NCBI GenBank assembly: GCA_002308275.1
Contig: DBWF01000008.1
Coordinates: 1-23,822, forward strand
From: Caryophanales bacterium UBA1245
GTDB taxonomy: Bacteria; Bacillota_I; Bacilli_A; ML615J-28; CAG-313
DNA length: 23,822 bases
Reading direction: 5' to 3'
In this document: piece by piece, positions 8,351 to 16,035 of the stretch
Layout: every line of letters starts with the position of its first letter
Position numbering within the stretch: position 1 is the first letter of the stretch
The notes under the pieces: model-generated
Database searches by the model: none
Seen by the model: only the letters and a program-made list of their open reading frames with translations
What the model was told of the DNA's origin: nothing
Program-made: the position numbers and the translations under genes

Positions 8351-9157
8351 TTACTGATTAGAATTAGTTTTTGCTTTTTTTCGATTGATGAGCCAGTTTA
8401 TACCATATCCTAGGCCATAGAACATTAGCGTTCCAAGTGCTATATAAATGAAGTATTCAAAGATGTATAACACATATGGTCTTTGTGTTTTATTTATAAG
8501 CGAAAGAATTGGATAATTAAATGGTTTTACATATTCGATATTATAATAAGAAATGTAGAAAAGATTTAATTCACTAGCTGGATTGATATTTCGTAAAGCA
8601 AGATTTAAGATAATAGCAATTATCGCAAAGATCATAAATAGGATGTTGCTAGTTATCAGTGTTTTGATGCTTCCTTTTTCAACCATTCGGTAGCCAGTCA
8701 TGGTAAATGCGGCACAAAGAAGAAGTGATTCATGCCATAAAAGGGAATGAAAACTGATAATGACATAATCAGCATTGAGCATAGCAACCGGTTTTACAAA
8801 ATAGAAGAATCCGGCGATGATTGCTACAAAGGCTAAATAACCAAGCATTGCTGATTTAATTGTTTTGTTTTTAACAAACATGATAAAGGGCAAAATATAC
8901 ATTGGCGTTGAACATATTTGGAAAGGTATTAATGTTAAATCATAATGTTTAGTTGTGATAACAATAAAGATTTCTTTAAAAACTTCAAGTGCTACAAGAG
9001 CAAAACCATAGATTGTTAAAATGAGGTCTTTCTTTTGATCATATTTTTCATCTTCATACTTTTTGCCAAGAATAAAGCCGACTACCAAAAGGGTAGCGGC
9101 TAGGGCAAAAGATATAATATGAAGAGGACCCCAAACAGCTGGTTTGTTAATCCACAT
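8351..9157 (-). CDS. YwaF/TMEM164-like integral membrane protein (TIGR02206 type)
   Basis: The 268-residue protein has about seven hydrophobic helices and almost no soluble domain. The segment LTLIPFQICSTP, with C82, and the following SFHSLLWHE, with H137 and H142, match the pattern of TIGR02206 (YwaF) proteins, which are related to eukaryotic TMEM164. TMEM164 has been described as an acyltransferase with a catalytic Cys/His pair, so an acyl-lipid role is conceivable here, but that is inference. Its start has AAGGAGAA upstream on the minus strand. It lies 22 bases downstream of udk and is probably co-transcribed with it. Confidence 0.78.
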   Translation of the reverse strand: MWINKPAVWGPLHIISFALAATLLVVGFILGKKYEDEKYDQKKDLILTIYGFALVALEVFKEIFIVITTKHYDLTLIPFQICSTPMYILPFIMFVKNKTIKSAMLGYLAFVAIIAGFFYFVKPVAMLNADYVIISFHSLLWHESLLLCAAFTMTGYRMVEKGSIKTLITSNILFMIFAIIAIILNLALRNINPASELNLFYISYYNIEYVKPFNYPILSLINKTQRPYVLYIFEYFIYIALGTLMFYGLGYGINWLINRKKAKTNSNQ

Positions 9158-9179
9158 AGTTATTCTCCTTTTTTATCAA

Positions 9180-9803
9180 TTAGTTTTTTTCTCTTAATAA
9201 TGATTTAATCTTAGTACCTAAAACATCAATCGCAACTTCGTTTTTGCCACCTTCAGGAACAATAATATCAGCTTTTCTTTTAGAAGGTTCAACGAATGTT
9301 AGATGCATTGGGCGTACTGTTGTTAAATATTGGCTAACAACACTTTCAATCGTTCGACCACGTTCATTGATATCTCTTTTTAATCGTCTAATGAAACGAA
9401 TATCATCTGGAGTATCAACATAAATCTTCATATCAAATAAGTCTAGGAGCTCTTGACAAGTAAAGATTAAGATTCCTTCAACGATGATAACATCACCTGG
9501 TTCAACATGCTCAGTTTCTTTAGCTCTAACAGATTGGACAAAGTCATAAGTTGGTTTTTCAATCGCTTGTCCATTCATTAATTTTTTGATATCACTGATT
9601 AAAAGATCGAAGTCATATGAATCAGGATGGTCAAAGTTAACCTTTCGTCTTTCCTCAAAAGGTAGATGCGATAAATCTTTATAGTAATCATCAAGTCTAA
9701 GCATTGATACTGTTCCGTGTGGCTCAGCAAGCTTTTTTAAGCGTTTAGCAACGGTTGTTTTACCTGATGCTGTTCCTCCAGCAATCCCAATTATTTTAGC
9801 CAT
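9180..9803 (-). CDS. udk: Uridine kinase
   Basis: Udk phosphorylates uridine and cytidine with GTP or ATP in the pyrimidine salvage pathway. The P-loop GGTASGKT lies at residues 9-16, LDDYYKDL with the catalytic Asp follows, and NFDHPDSYDFDLL and IIVEGIL match the family. I chose the ATG at 9803-9801 (207 aa) because AAGGAGG lies about nine bases upstream on the minus strand. An ATG at 9824 would place this ribosome binding site inside the gene. It is first in a two-gene unit with the YwaF-like gene and is divergent from the serine hydrolase gene. Confidence 0.93.
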   Translation of the reverse strand: MAKIIGIAGGTASGKTTVAKRLKKLAEPHGTVSMLRLDDYYKDLSHLPFEERRKVNFDHPDSYDFDLLISDIKKLMNGQAIEKPTYDFVQSVRAKETEHVEPGDVIIVEGILIFTCQELLDLFDMKIYVDTPDDIRFIRRLKRDINERGRTIESVVSQYLTTVRPMHLTFVEPSKRKADIIVPEGGKNEVAIDVLGTKIKSLLREKN

Positions 9804-9828
9804 TTTTGATAGCCTCCTTACCACGGGT

Positions 9829-9857
9829 ATTGTATCATAAAGAGGGCGTTTTGTCAG
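9829..9857 (-). promoter_or_regulatory. Sigma-A-type promoter of udk
   Basis: On the minus strand CTGACA (9857-9852) and TACAAT (9834-9829) are separated by 17 bp. It is one mismatch from consensus in each hexamer. The predicted start near 9822 lies just ahead of the AAGGAGG site. Confidence 0.75.
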
Positions 9858-9883
9858 TGAAATCGTTATTTTTTATCTATCCT

Positions 9884-9912
9884 TTGGCCTTTGATTCTTT
9901 TTATGGTAAAAT
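9884..9912 (+). promoter_or_regulatory. Possible promoter of the serine hydrolase-nuclease pair
   Basis: TTGGCC (9884-9889) and TAAAAT (9907-9912) are separated by 17 bp. The -35 is weak. It would give a leader of about 74 bases, which contains the palindrome GTGATCAC (9944-9951) and an 18-codon reading frame ending in TAATG at the gene start. Confidence 0.5.
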
Positions 9913-9992
9913 AGATGTATAAGAGATACTAAGAGGATGATTGGTGATCACACTAATAATTGTGCTGATAACATCAAAGGAGTATATAAATA

Positions 9993-11096
9993 ATGATTAG
10001 TAAAGATGAATTTTTAAAGATATGTGAAAAATACAATTTAGTTGGTGCTAATCTTTATATTGTTGATGGTAATAACGAAGTAAGTTATCAAATGGGATTA
10101 ATGGATAAAGAAAACGAGGTAGCAACAAAAAAGAATACAATTTACCGAATTGCCTCTATTTCGAAGACCGTTTTAGCAATTGGTGCGATGCATCTAGTAG
10201 AAAATGGCAAATTAGATTTAGATGAAGATATCTCAACCTATCTAGGATTTAAGATTCGTAATCCGTATTTTCCTAATTGCAAAATTACTACCAGGATGCT
10301 GATGACTCAAACTTCATCGATTACTGATGGTTTTGATGATGAGGATATGACAAATGAAACGCGGATTGATGGCTATAATGGCCTCAATGGTCGTCATCTA
10401 GATATCCCATTAAAGACCGTTTTAGTACCAAATGATAGTCCGTATTATTCGGATTTAACATTTGATAAAGCGATGCCAGGAACACACTTTATTTACAGTA
10501 ATTTTGGCTGTGGTATTCTTGCTTGCTTAATTGAAAAGGCATCGGGGATGAATTATGATCAATACATGAAAAAGTATGTTTTTGATCCGCTAAAACTAGA
10601 TGCTAGTTATTATGCTTATAATATCAAACATCAAGATGATATTGCCTGCCTTTATTATGCGGACCGCGTTATTAAAACCCATGACTGGGCTAAACGGGCA
10701 TATAAACAGGCTCCTCTTGGTGAAAGCTATCTAGGACCTGCGGGTGGATTATTTATTAGTATGCCAGATCTTGCAAAAATTATGAAGAGCTTCTATAGAC
10801 CTGAGCTAGCTGTCCTAAAACCTAATACTTTACAACAAATGTTTGAAGTAAACTGGGAAGGTGATGCGGGGGACTATAAGAAAAAGGGTCTTCAAATGAT
10901 TATCATCGATGACTTGGTTCCATTTAGATTATATGGTCACTTTGGCAGTGCTTATGGACTGCGTAGTTTTATGCTCTTTAATCCGGAGAAACAAATCGGG
11001 GCTTGTTTTGTAACTAATGGTGGACGCTTAAATGAGTATACTAATCACATTCCATCAATTCATTATGATTTAATCAAACTATTGTGGGGTGAATGA
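9993..11096 (+). CDS. Serine hydrolase of the beta-lactamase (class C/PBP4*-like) family
   Basis: The 367-residue protein has the penicillin-recognising serine-enzyme motifs in order: SxxK as S55-I-S-K58, YxN as Y168-S-N170, and HFG at 316-318 in the place of the KTG triad. This set is typical of Pfam Beta-lactamase esterases and DD-peptidases such as PBP4* and EstB. There is no signal peptide or membrane helix, so it is most likely cytoplasmic and an esterase or peptidase rather than a resistance enzyme. The ribosome binding site AAAGGAG (9976-9982) lies ten bases before ATG 9993. It is followed by a nuclease lipoprotein gene starting at the stop region (TGA 11094-11096). The substrate is unknown. 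Confidence 0.87.
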   Translation: MISKDEFLKICEKYNLVGANLYIVDGNNEVSYQMGLMDKENEVATKKNTIYRIASISKTVLAIGAMHLVENGKLDLDEDISTYLGFKIRNPYFPNCKITTRMLMTQTSSITDGFDDEDMTNETRIDGYNGLNGRHLDIPLKTVLVPNDSPYYSDLTFDKAMPGTHFIYSNFGCGILACLIEKASGMNYDQYMKKYVFDPLKLDASYYAYNIKHQDDIACLYYADRVIKTHDWAKRAYKQAPLGESYLGPAGGLFISMPDLAKIMKSFYRPELAVLKPNTLQQMFEVNWEGDAGDYKKKGLQMIIIDDLVPFRLYGHFGSAYGLRSFMLFNPEKQIGACFVTNGGRLNEYTNHIPSIHYDLIKLLWGE

Positions 11097-11097
11097 A

Positions 11098-11892
11098 ATG
11101 CGTAAATATTTAGTATTTATTCTATTATTGTTTAGTGTCTTTCTTCTAAACGGCTGTGAGAATGGAAATGGCTCAGAGTATGTATCACTTCCAAAATTGG
11201 ACAATATGTCACGAGCTGAAATTAATGCCAAAATGGCTAACCTTGATTTAAAGGTTCGTTATCACTTTGTAAGTCGCAGCTATAAAGACGAAGCTGAATA
11301 TGATAAGTTTGTTTACTATGGCAACGAACTAAAGGCTGGTAAAAGTGTTAAAAAAGGCAGTACAATTAATATTTATACGACCGCTCTCCATCTGCCTTCG
11401 GAAGATGTCGTTCACTTAACGATGGATTTAGACTATGAAGGCAAAGATTTCATCACTGATGGCATAGGCGTCGTGCGTCTTGCAAGAAGCGTTGATGGTG
11501 ATACCGCTCACTTCTATACAGCCGATAATACTTATATCAAGGTTCGCTTCTTGGGCGTTGATACGCCAGAGTCAACAATGGAAAAAGAAGCTTGGGGTAA
11601 GGCAGCTTCGAATTTTACCGCTCAGATGTTAAATAACGCAAGTGTTATCGTATTAGAACGCGAAGAACAAGTTCAAGATGTCTATGGTCGATACTTAGCA
11701 TTTGTCTGGTGCGATGGCGTTTTGATGAATTTACAACTTGTTCAAAATGCTTATTCGAATGCGAAAATATCATCAAGTAGTAAATACTATGATGCTTTCT
11801 TTGACACTGAACTTGTCATTTGTGCAACTGGTAGACGTGTTTGGGGCGAAATTGATCCGAACTACGATTACGAAAATCAGACATTTAAATAA
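11098..11892 (+). CDS. Secreted lipoprotein with PASTA-like domain and thermonuclease (SNase) domain
   Basis: A hydrophobic signal peptide ends in the lipobox LNGC, with C20 as lipid-anchoring Cys. Residues about 28-95 resemble a PASTA domain: LPKLDNMSRAE near its start, then AGKSVKKGSTINIY. The C-terminal part, about 125-260, is a staphylococcal-nuclease fold. VDGDT gives D133, D135 and T136, VRFLGVDTPES gives R150, D155 and E158, and DVYGRYLA gives R198. These correspond to the SNase residues D21, D40/T41, R35, E43 and R87, so the enzyme should be active as a Ca-dependent nuclease on the outer face. I chose ATG 11098 because GGGGTGA (11086-11092) lies before it; GTG 11089 is inside that site. 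It probably shares a transcript with the serine hydrolase. Confidence 0.88.
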   Translation: MRKYLVFILLLFSVFLLNGCENGNGSEYVSLPKLDNMSRAEINAKMANLDLKVRYHFVSRSYKDEAEYDKFVYYGNELKAGKSVKKGSTINIYTTALHLPSEDVVHLTMDLDYEGKDFITDGIGVVRLARSVDGDTAHFYTADNTYIKVRFLGVDTPESTMEKEAWGKAASNFTAQMLNNASVIVLEREEQVQDVYGRYLAFVWCDGVLMNLQLVQNAYSNAKISSSSKYYDAFFDTELVICATGRRVWGEIDPNYDYENQTFK

Positions 11893-11895
11893 CGA

Positions 11896-11929
11896 AAAAA
11901 GAACAATTGAAAAATCAATTGTTCTTTTT
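11896..11929. terminator. Bidirectional terminator between convergent genes
   Basis: A 15-bp perfect stem (11896-11910 with 11915-11929) around the loop AAAA has an A run on the left and a T run on the right. It serves both the nuclease gene and mgtE, whose stop codon (11928-11930) overlaps its right end. Confidence 0.93.
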
Positions 11930-13307
11930 ATATTAATCCGATGGCAACGAACAATAACATAACAATACCAAAATAAATGAAGACTGTTAAGATATCGTTC
12001 AAAGATGTAATAAATGGTCCTGATGCTGTGGCAGGGTCGATATGAATCTTTTTGAAAGTAATTGGCACAATACAACCAATAAAAGATGCTATCGTCATAC
12101 CAACAACTAAGGTTGAACCAATAATACCACTAATAACAAATGGAGCAACGGTAATACCATGAATCGTTAGGCTACTTTGTTTGAAGAACATAATAAAGAG
12201 TCCGACAACGATACAAGCAATTGATCCGGCAATACATCCATTTAAGAAACCAATGCGAACTTCTTTACCAACAATTTTCCAAATATGTTTACGGTCAAGT
12301 TCGGTATCAGAAAGTCCTAGGATGGTTACCGCTAGACTTTGTGTACCAGAGTTACCAGACATATCTAGAATTAGTGATTGGAATGCCGCAACTAGTGGAA
12401 ACAGACCAATTAATTCTTCAAAGCCGGAAATGATACTAGAAACAAAGAGGTCAAAGCATAAAAGAATTAATAACCAAGGAATTCTTTTCGCAATTGAATG
12501 GAAGATTGATGAATTGACAGTTACTTCTTCCGTTAAACCGGCTAACTTACTATAGTCTTCTGATAATTCTTCATCGACCGCTTGAATGATATCTTCATTA
12601 GTGATGATACCAATGATTTCACTCTTATCATTTAATACGGGTAAGTAGTCTAGTCCATAGTCTTTTAATTCTTCCAAGACATCACTAACGATGCTGTGGG
12701 CATTAAGAACAGGGTAACTAGTTTTAATAATGTCTTCTAGGTCAGTGCCGCTTCTGGCAATAATTAAATCTTTGAGGTGGATTGCACCATAATAGGTATT
12801 ATCATCATTTACAACATAGATAATATTGATGTTATCATTTTCCGCCGCATTATTAACAACTTGCTTCATTGCTTCTTTAACACTACAATTACGTTTAACA
12901 GTGTTAAAGTTAGTTGTCATAATACTACCGATTTCGTCTTCCGCGTAAGAATCAAGTAGGTTGATATCTTCTTTGACGTCACTATCTAGTAGTTTTTCGA
13001 CTTCTTCACGATCATCCTCATTTAAGTCTTCCAAGGCGTCGATGGCATCATCGGCATCCATGTTCGAAATGATTTCCGCAACGTGTTCTTCATCTAATTC
13101 ATCGAAGTATGGCTTAGCATCATCGAAGAATGAGAATATTTCAGCTAGATATTCTAAATCTAATACCCGGTAAACCTTAAGACGTTCTTCCTTCGTTAAT
13201 TCACTTAAACAGTCCGCAATGTCGTTTTCGTGATAGATGGAAAGATTTTCTCTTAAATTGCTATCGGGATTTCTTAATAGTTCAAGTAATAATTCACGAT
13301 TAATCAT
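11928..13307 (-). CDS. mgtE: Magnesium transporter MgtE
   Basis: MgtE is a Mg2+-gated magnesium channel. An acidic helical N domain fills residues 1-125. A tandem CBS pair spans about 128-245 (GSIMTTNF, LPVLNDKSEIIGIIT). Five membrane helices follow from about 272 to the end, with the pore motif DMSGNSGTQS and the conserved DPATASGPF, which holds the acidic Mg2+-site residue. Length 459 is normal. The start is supported by AGGAGGG on the minus strand, which overlaps the stop codon of the DUF1294 gene 12 bases upstream. No M-box leader lies before it because it is embedded in the recU operon, so regulation by Mg2+ is expected through the protein. Confidence 0.95.
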   Translation of the reverse strand: MINRELLLELLRNPDSNLRENLSIYHENDIADCLSELTKEERLKVYRVLDLEYLAEIFSFFDDAKPYFDELDEEHVAEIISNMDADDAIDALEDLNEDDREEVEKLLDSDVKEDINLLDSYAEDEIGSIMTTNFNTVKRNCSVKEAMKQVVNNAAENDNINIIYVVNDDNTYYGAIHLKDLIIARSGTDLEDIIKTSYPVLNAHSIVSDVLEELKDYGLDYLPVLNDKSEIIGIITNEDIIQAVDEELSEDYSKLAGLTEEVTVNSSIFHSIAKRIPWLLILLCFDLFVSSIISGFEELIGLFPLVAAFQSLILDMSGNSGTQSLAVTILGLSDTELDRKHIWKIVGKEVRIGFLNGCIAGSIACIVVGLFIMFFKQSSLTIHGITVAPFVISGIIGSTLVVGMTIASFIGCIVPITFKKIHIDPATASGPFITSLNDILTVFIYFGIVMLLFVAIGLI

Positions 13308-13319
13308 TATTGTACCCTC

Positions 13320-13583
13320 CTAGATCATAAAATAAACAAGAAGAGTGTATCCTACTAAACTTAAAATATTGATGATGACAAAATACCAATGTTTGGTTTT
13401 ATGGTGATGGATAATCATGGCTAAGTATCCACCTAAACAGCCACCTAAAACGGACATCGATAAAAGGGCTACTTCACTGATGCGTCTTGCGCCTTTCATT
13501 TTAGCTCTCTTTTTATCAACCGCATATAATATATAAGTAATAATTGTCATCACACCTAAATAGATTAGTACATATTTTAACAA
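13320..13583 (-). CDS. DUF1294 small membrane protein
   Basis: The 87-residue protein has about three hydrophobic helices and the DUF1294 pattern: YAVDKKRAK, RRISEVALLS, GGCLGGYLAM and HHHKTKHWYF. The function of the family is unknown. The start codon is TTG at 13583-13581. No in-frame ATG fits, and the ribosome binding site AGAGGAA overlaps the recU stop codon about ten bases upstream. It lies 12 bases from recU and 12 bases from mgtE, so all three are one transcript. Confidence 0.85.
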   Translation of the reverse strand: MLKYVLIYLGVMTIITYILYAVDKKRAKMKGARRISEVALLSMSVLGGCLGGYLAMIIHHHKTKHWYFVIINILSLVGYTLLVYFMI

Positions 13584-13595
13584 GTTTGGATTCCT

Positions 13596-14189
13596 CTAAT
13601 TTCTAAAGAATACCACATCAATCGCTTTTAAATAGTCAACTACAGGGTTAATACCAAGAGAGATCTTAGTACCATGCTCTACAAAATAGCTATAAGGGAT
13701 ACTTTTGCGTCCGCCCTTCTTAGCATCTTCATATAATTCTACTAAATGGAGCGCATCTAGTAAAAAGACTTCTTTGTAATCATTAAATAAAATGATTAAA
13801 AAGCTAATGCCGCCATGCTTCCTAACTTTATCTAAGTGGGCAATTTGGTGTTCATAGATATGGGAAAAAGAGAATGATTTCCCATTGCATGATTTAGCTT
13901 CAAAGTCGATATACTTGCCCTTATAAATACCATTGTAGTCGGTCGTTGAAGGGACTTGATAGAAGGCTTCCGTAATCCGGGCCCGGTTTCTGCTGGGATA
14001 GTCAACTTTCGTAATTCGGATTGGTGTTGGTTTTTTGTAAACGACGCATAAGTCGTTTTGTAAATAATAAGCATTGCTTTGATTGATCATATCTTCAAAG
14101 TCGATACCTAAATGAGCTTTAACAGCCTTTTTAGTCTGGATAACAGGCTTATTTACCGGCTTGGGCTTGGATCCATTCGGATAATTCAT
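13596..14189 (-). CDS. recU: Holliday junction resolvase RecU
   Basis: RecU is the Firmicute Holliday junction resolvase used in recombinational repair and chromosome segregation. The 197-residue protein has the family core: GIDFEDMINQSNAYY, KKPTPIRITKVDYP, then STTDYNGIYKGKYIDFEAK, with active-site residues D84, E97 and K99. HIYEHQIAHL and GGRKSIPY near the C-terminus also fit. I chose ATG 14189-14187 because GAAGGAGGTGG lies directly before it on the minus strand. A longer in-frame start at 14216 would put that site inside the coding sequence. It heads the recU-DUF1294-mgtE transcript. Confidence 0.93.
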   Translation of the reverse strand: MNYPNGSKPKPVNKPVIQTKKAVKAHLGIDFEDMINQSNAYYLQNDLCVVYKKPTPIRITKVDYPSRNRARITEAFYQVPSTTDYNGIYKGKYIDFEAKSCNGKSFSFSHIYEHQIAHLDKVRKHGGISFLIILFNDYKEVFLLDALHLVELYEDAKKGGRKSIPYSYFVEHGTKISLGINPVVDYLKAIDVVFFRN

Positions 14190-14227
14190 AACACCACCTC
14201 CTTCATGCGTTTTCATTTTTACAAGTT

Positions 14228-14236
14228 ATTATAACA
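14228..14236 (-). promoter_or_regulatory. Extended -10 promoter of the recU operon
   Basis: On the minus strand TGTTATAAT runs from 14236 to 14228, an extended -10 element with consensus TATAAT. No clear -35 lies 17 bp upstream. The start near 14221 would leave about 30 bases before the recU ATG. Confidence 0.55.
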
Positions 14237-14290
14237 TATTTTTATGATTTTTATTTTAATTAGGTAAGAAAAAAGAGCAATTGATATAAT

Positions 14291-14319
14291 TTGACACAAA
14301 ACCCATTTTATAGTATAAT
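14291..14319 (+). promoter_or_regulatory. Perfect-consensus promoter of rny with an operator-like palindrome
   Basis: TTGACA (14291-14296) and TATAAT (14314-14319) are separated by 17 bp, a fully consensus sigma-A promoter. An 8-bp inverted repeat, ACCCATTT (14301-14308) and AAATGGGT (14320-14327), brackets the -10 and the predicted start, which would suit repressor binding. Confidence 0.85.
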
Positions 14320-14337
14320 AAATGGGTAAGAAATTGT

Positions 14338-14358
14338 ACAAATTTTTGAAAAATTTGT
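14338..14358 (+). repeat. Inverted repeat in the rny leader
   Basis: ACAAATTTTT (14338-14347) and AAAAATTTGT (14349-14358) are perfect complements around one G. It would fold as an 8-bp AU-rich hairpin with a 5-base loop in the roughly 94-base untranslated leader of rny. No T-run follows, so it is not a normal terminator. Confidence 0.6.
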
Positions 14359-14419
14359 TAAACATAATTTATTTACAGCTAAATAATTAAATACATAAAA
14401 AGAAAAAAGGAGAAAGACG

Positions 14420-16024
14420 ATGTTAACAGTACTTGCGGAAGTGGCATTCAATCCACTAACTGTTGTCTTCTTAATTCTTTTTATTGTTGCTTTAGCACTC
14501 GTTGTTGCAGCATACTTTATCGCTTTAAATCTTGGCCAAAAGAGAGTGGAAAAGAAATATAGCGATTTAAATATTACTGCTGAAGGTATTATTCAAGATG
14601 CTAAACGCGAAGGCGAAAAACGTCAAAAGGAATTGATTTCAGAGGCTAAGAGTGAGATCAATACTTTAAAACAACAAAACGAAAAAGAAATTCAAGGACG
14701 CAAATCAGAACTTGCGGAATTAGAAAAGAAAATTGATCAACGTGAAGATCGCTTAGATGCACGTTCTTTAAGTTTGGATAAACGTGAAGACGCTCTTGTT
14801 TTAAAAGAAAACAAGATTGAAGATCAAAAACAAGCGTTAGAAAAAAGAAGCAATAAGATTGAAGAATTAATTGAAGAACAAGAAAAGAGATTATTAGAAA
14901 TTTCTGGGCTTACGCAAAGTGAAGCTAAAGAAATTGTGATGAAGAAAACCGAAGAAGATATGGCTCAAGAAATCGCCGTATTTATCAAGGAAGAAGAAGA
15001 AAAAGCAAAGAGTGAATCGATTAGAAAATCGCAAACTATCTTAGCAAATGCGATTCAACAATATGCTAATGAGACTGTTCAAGAAAAGACGGTTTCCGTT
15101 GTTGCTTTACCAAATGATGAAATGAAAGGCCGGATTATCGGTCGTGAAGGACGTAATATTCGTTCGATTGAAGCTGTAACTGGAGTTGATCTAATTATTG
15201 ATGATACTCCAGATTCAGTTGTTATTTCATGCTTTGACCCAATTAGAAGAGAAGTAGCAAGAAGAACATTAGAAATTCTTGTAACTGATGGCCGAATTCA
15301 ACCACCTAGAATTGAAGAAGTCTTCAGTAAATGCCAAAAAGAATTAGAAAACGAAATTCGCGAAGAAGGTGAAAAAGCTGTTTTCGAAACAGGCATTGGT
15401 AAGATTCATCCAGAATTAATCAAGATGATTGGTCGTCTAAGCTTTAGAACAAGTTATGGACAAAATGCTCTTGCCCATTCTAAAGAAGTTGCTTTTATTG
15501 CTGGTAAACTTGCTGCTGAAATTGGTGAAGATGAAATCTTAGCTCGCAGAGCTGGACTACTTCACGATATTGGTAAAGCTAGTGACCATGAAGTTGATGG
15601 TAGCCACGTTGAAATTGGTCTAGAACTTGCTACGAAGTTTAGAGAATCAGAAACTGTTCAAGATGCTATCGCATCTCACCATGGTGACCGCGAAGCAACA
15701 ACCATTATTGCTCATTTGGTTGCGGCTGCTGATACCCTTTCAGCTGCAAGACCTGGCGCAAGAAGTGAATCACTTGATAACTATATTAAGCGTTTAACTG
15801 CTTTAGAAGAATTATCAAATGAATTCAAAGGCGTTGAAAAAACATATGCACTACAAGCTGGTCGTGAGGTTCGTGTCCTCGTTAAACCAGAAGAAATTAA
15901 TGATGCTGATGCAGTAAAACTTGCTCATGACATCAAGAAGAAGATTGAAACGACCATGAATTATCCTGGTACAATTAAAGTTACCGTTATTCGTGAAGTT
16001 CGTGTTCAAGAAGTAGCACGTTAG
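14420..16024 (+). CDS. rny: Ribonuclease Y
   Basis: RNase Y is the membrane-anchored endoribonuclease that starts mRNA decay in many Firmicutes. An N-terminal membrane helix (about residues 14-35) is followed by a long charged coiled coil to about 220. A KH domain with GRIIGREGRN comes at 237-246, and the catalytic HD domain has LLHDIGKA with H382 and D383. Length 534 is close to the usual 520. AAAAGGAG precedes the ATG. ymdB follows 11 bases later, a conserved pair. It has its own strong promoter and a leader of about 94 bases, with two inverted repeats that may matter for control. Confidence 0.96.
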   Translation: MLTVLAEVAFNPLTVVFLILFIVALALVVAAYFIALNLGQKRVEKKYSDLNITAEGIIQDAKREGEKRQKELISEAKSEINTLKQQNEKEIQGRKSELAELEKKIDQREDRLDARSLSLDKREDALVLKENKIEDQKQALEKRSNKIEELIEEQEKRLLEISGLTQSEAKEIVMKKTEEDMAQEIAVFIKEEEEKAKSESIRKSQTILANAIQQYANETVQEKTVSVVALPNDEMKGRIIGREGRNIRSIEAVTGVDLIIDDTPDSVVISCFDPIRREVARRTLEILVTDGRIQPPRIEEVFSKCQKELENEIREEGEKAVFETGIGKIHPELIKMIGRLSFRTSYGQNALAHSKEVAFIAGKLAAEIGEDEILARRAGLLHDIGKASDHEVDGSHVEIGLELATKFRESETVQDAIASHHGDREATTIIAHLVAAADTLSAARPGARSESLDNYIKRLTALEELSNEFKGVEKTYALQAGREVRVLVKPEEINDADAVKLAHDIKKKIETTMNYPGTIKVTVIREVRVQEVAR

Positions 16025-16035
16025 AAAGAGGAAAC

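Noticed and set aside
9993..11096. The beta-lactamase-family gene as an antibiotic-resistance gene
   Set aside because: It has no signal peptide and shows the SxxK/YxN/HxG pattern common in esterases and peptidases; nothing supports resistance.
12181..13173. Several plus-strand reading frames across mgtE
   Set aside because: They are antisense shadows of a well-supported mgtE, with biased composition (Ser-rich runs opposite acidic codons) and no start signals.
14285..14290. A second TATAAT just upstream of the rny -35
   Set aside because: No -35-like hexamer lies at the needed distance, while the next TTGACA/TATAAT pair is perfect.
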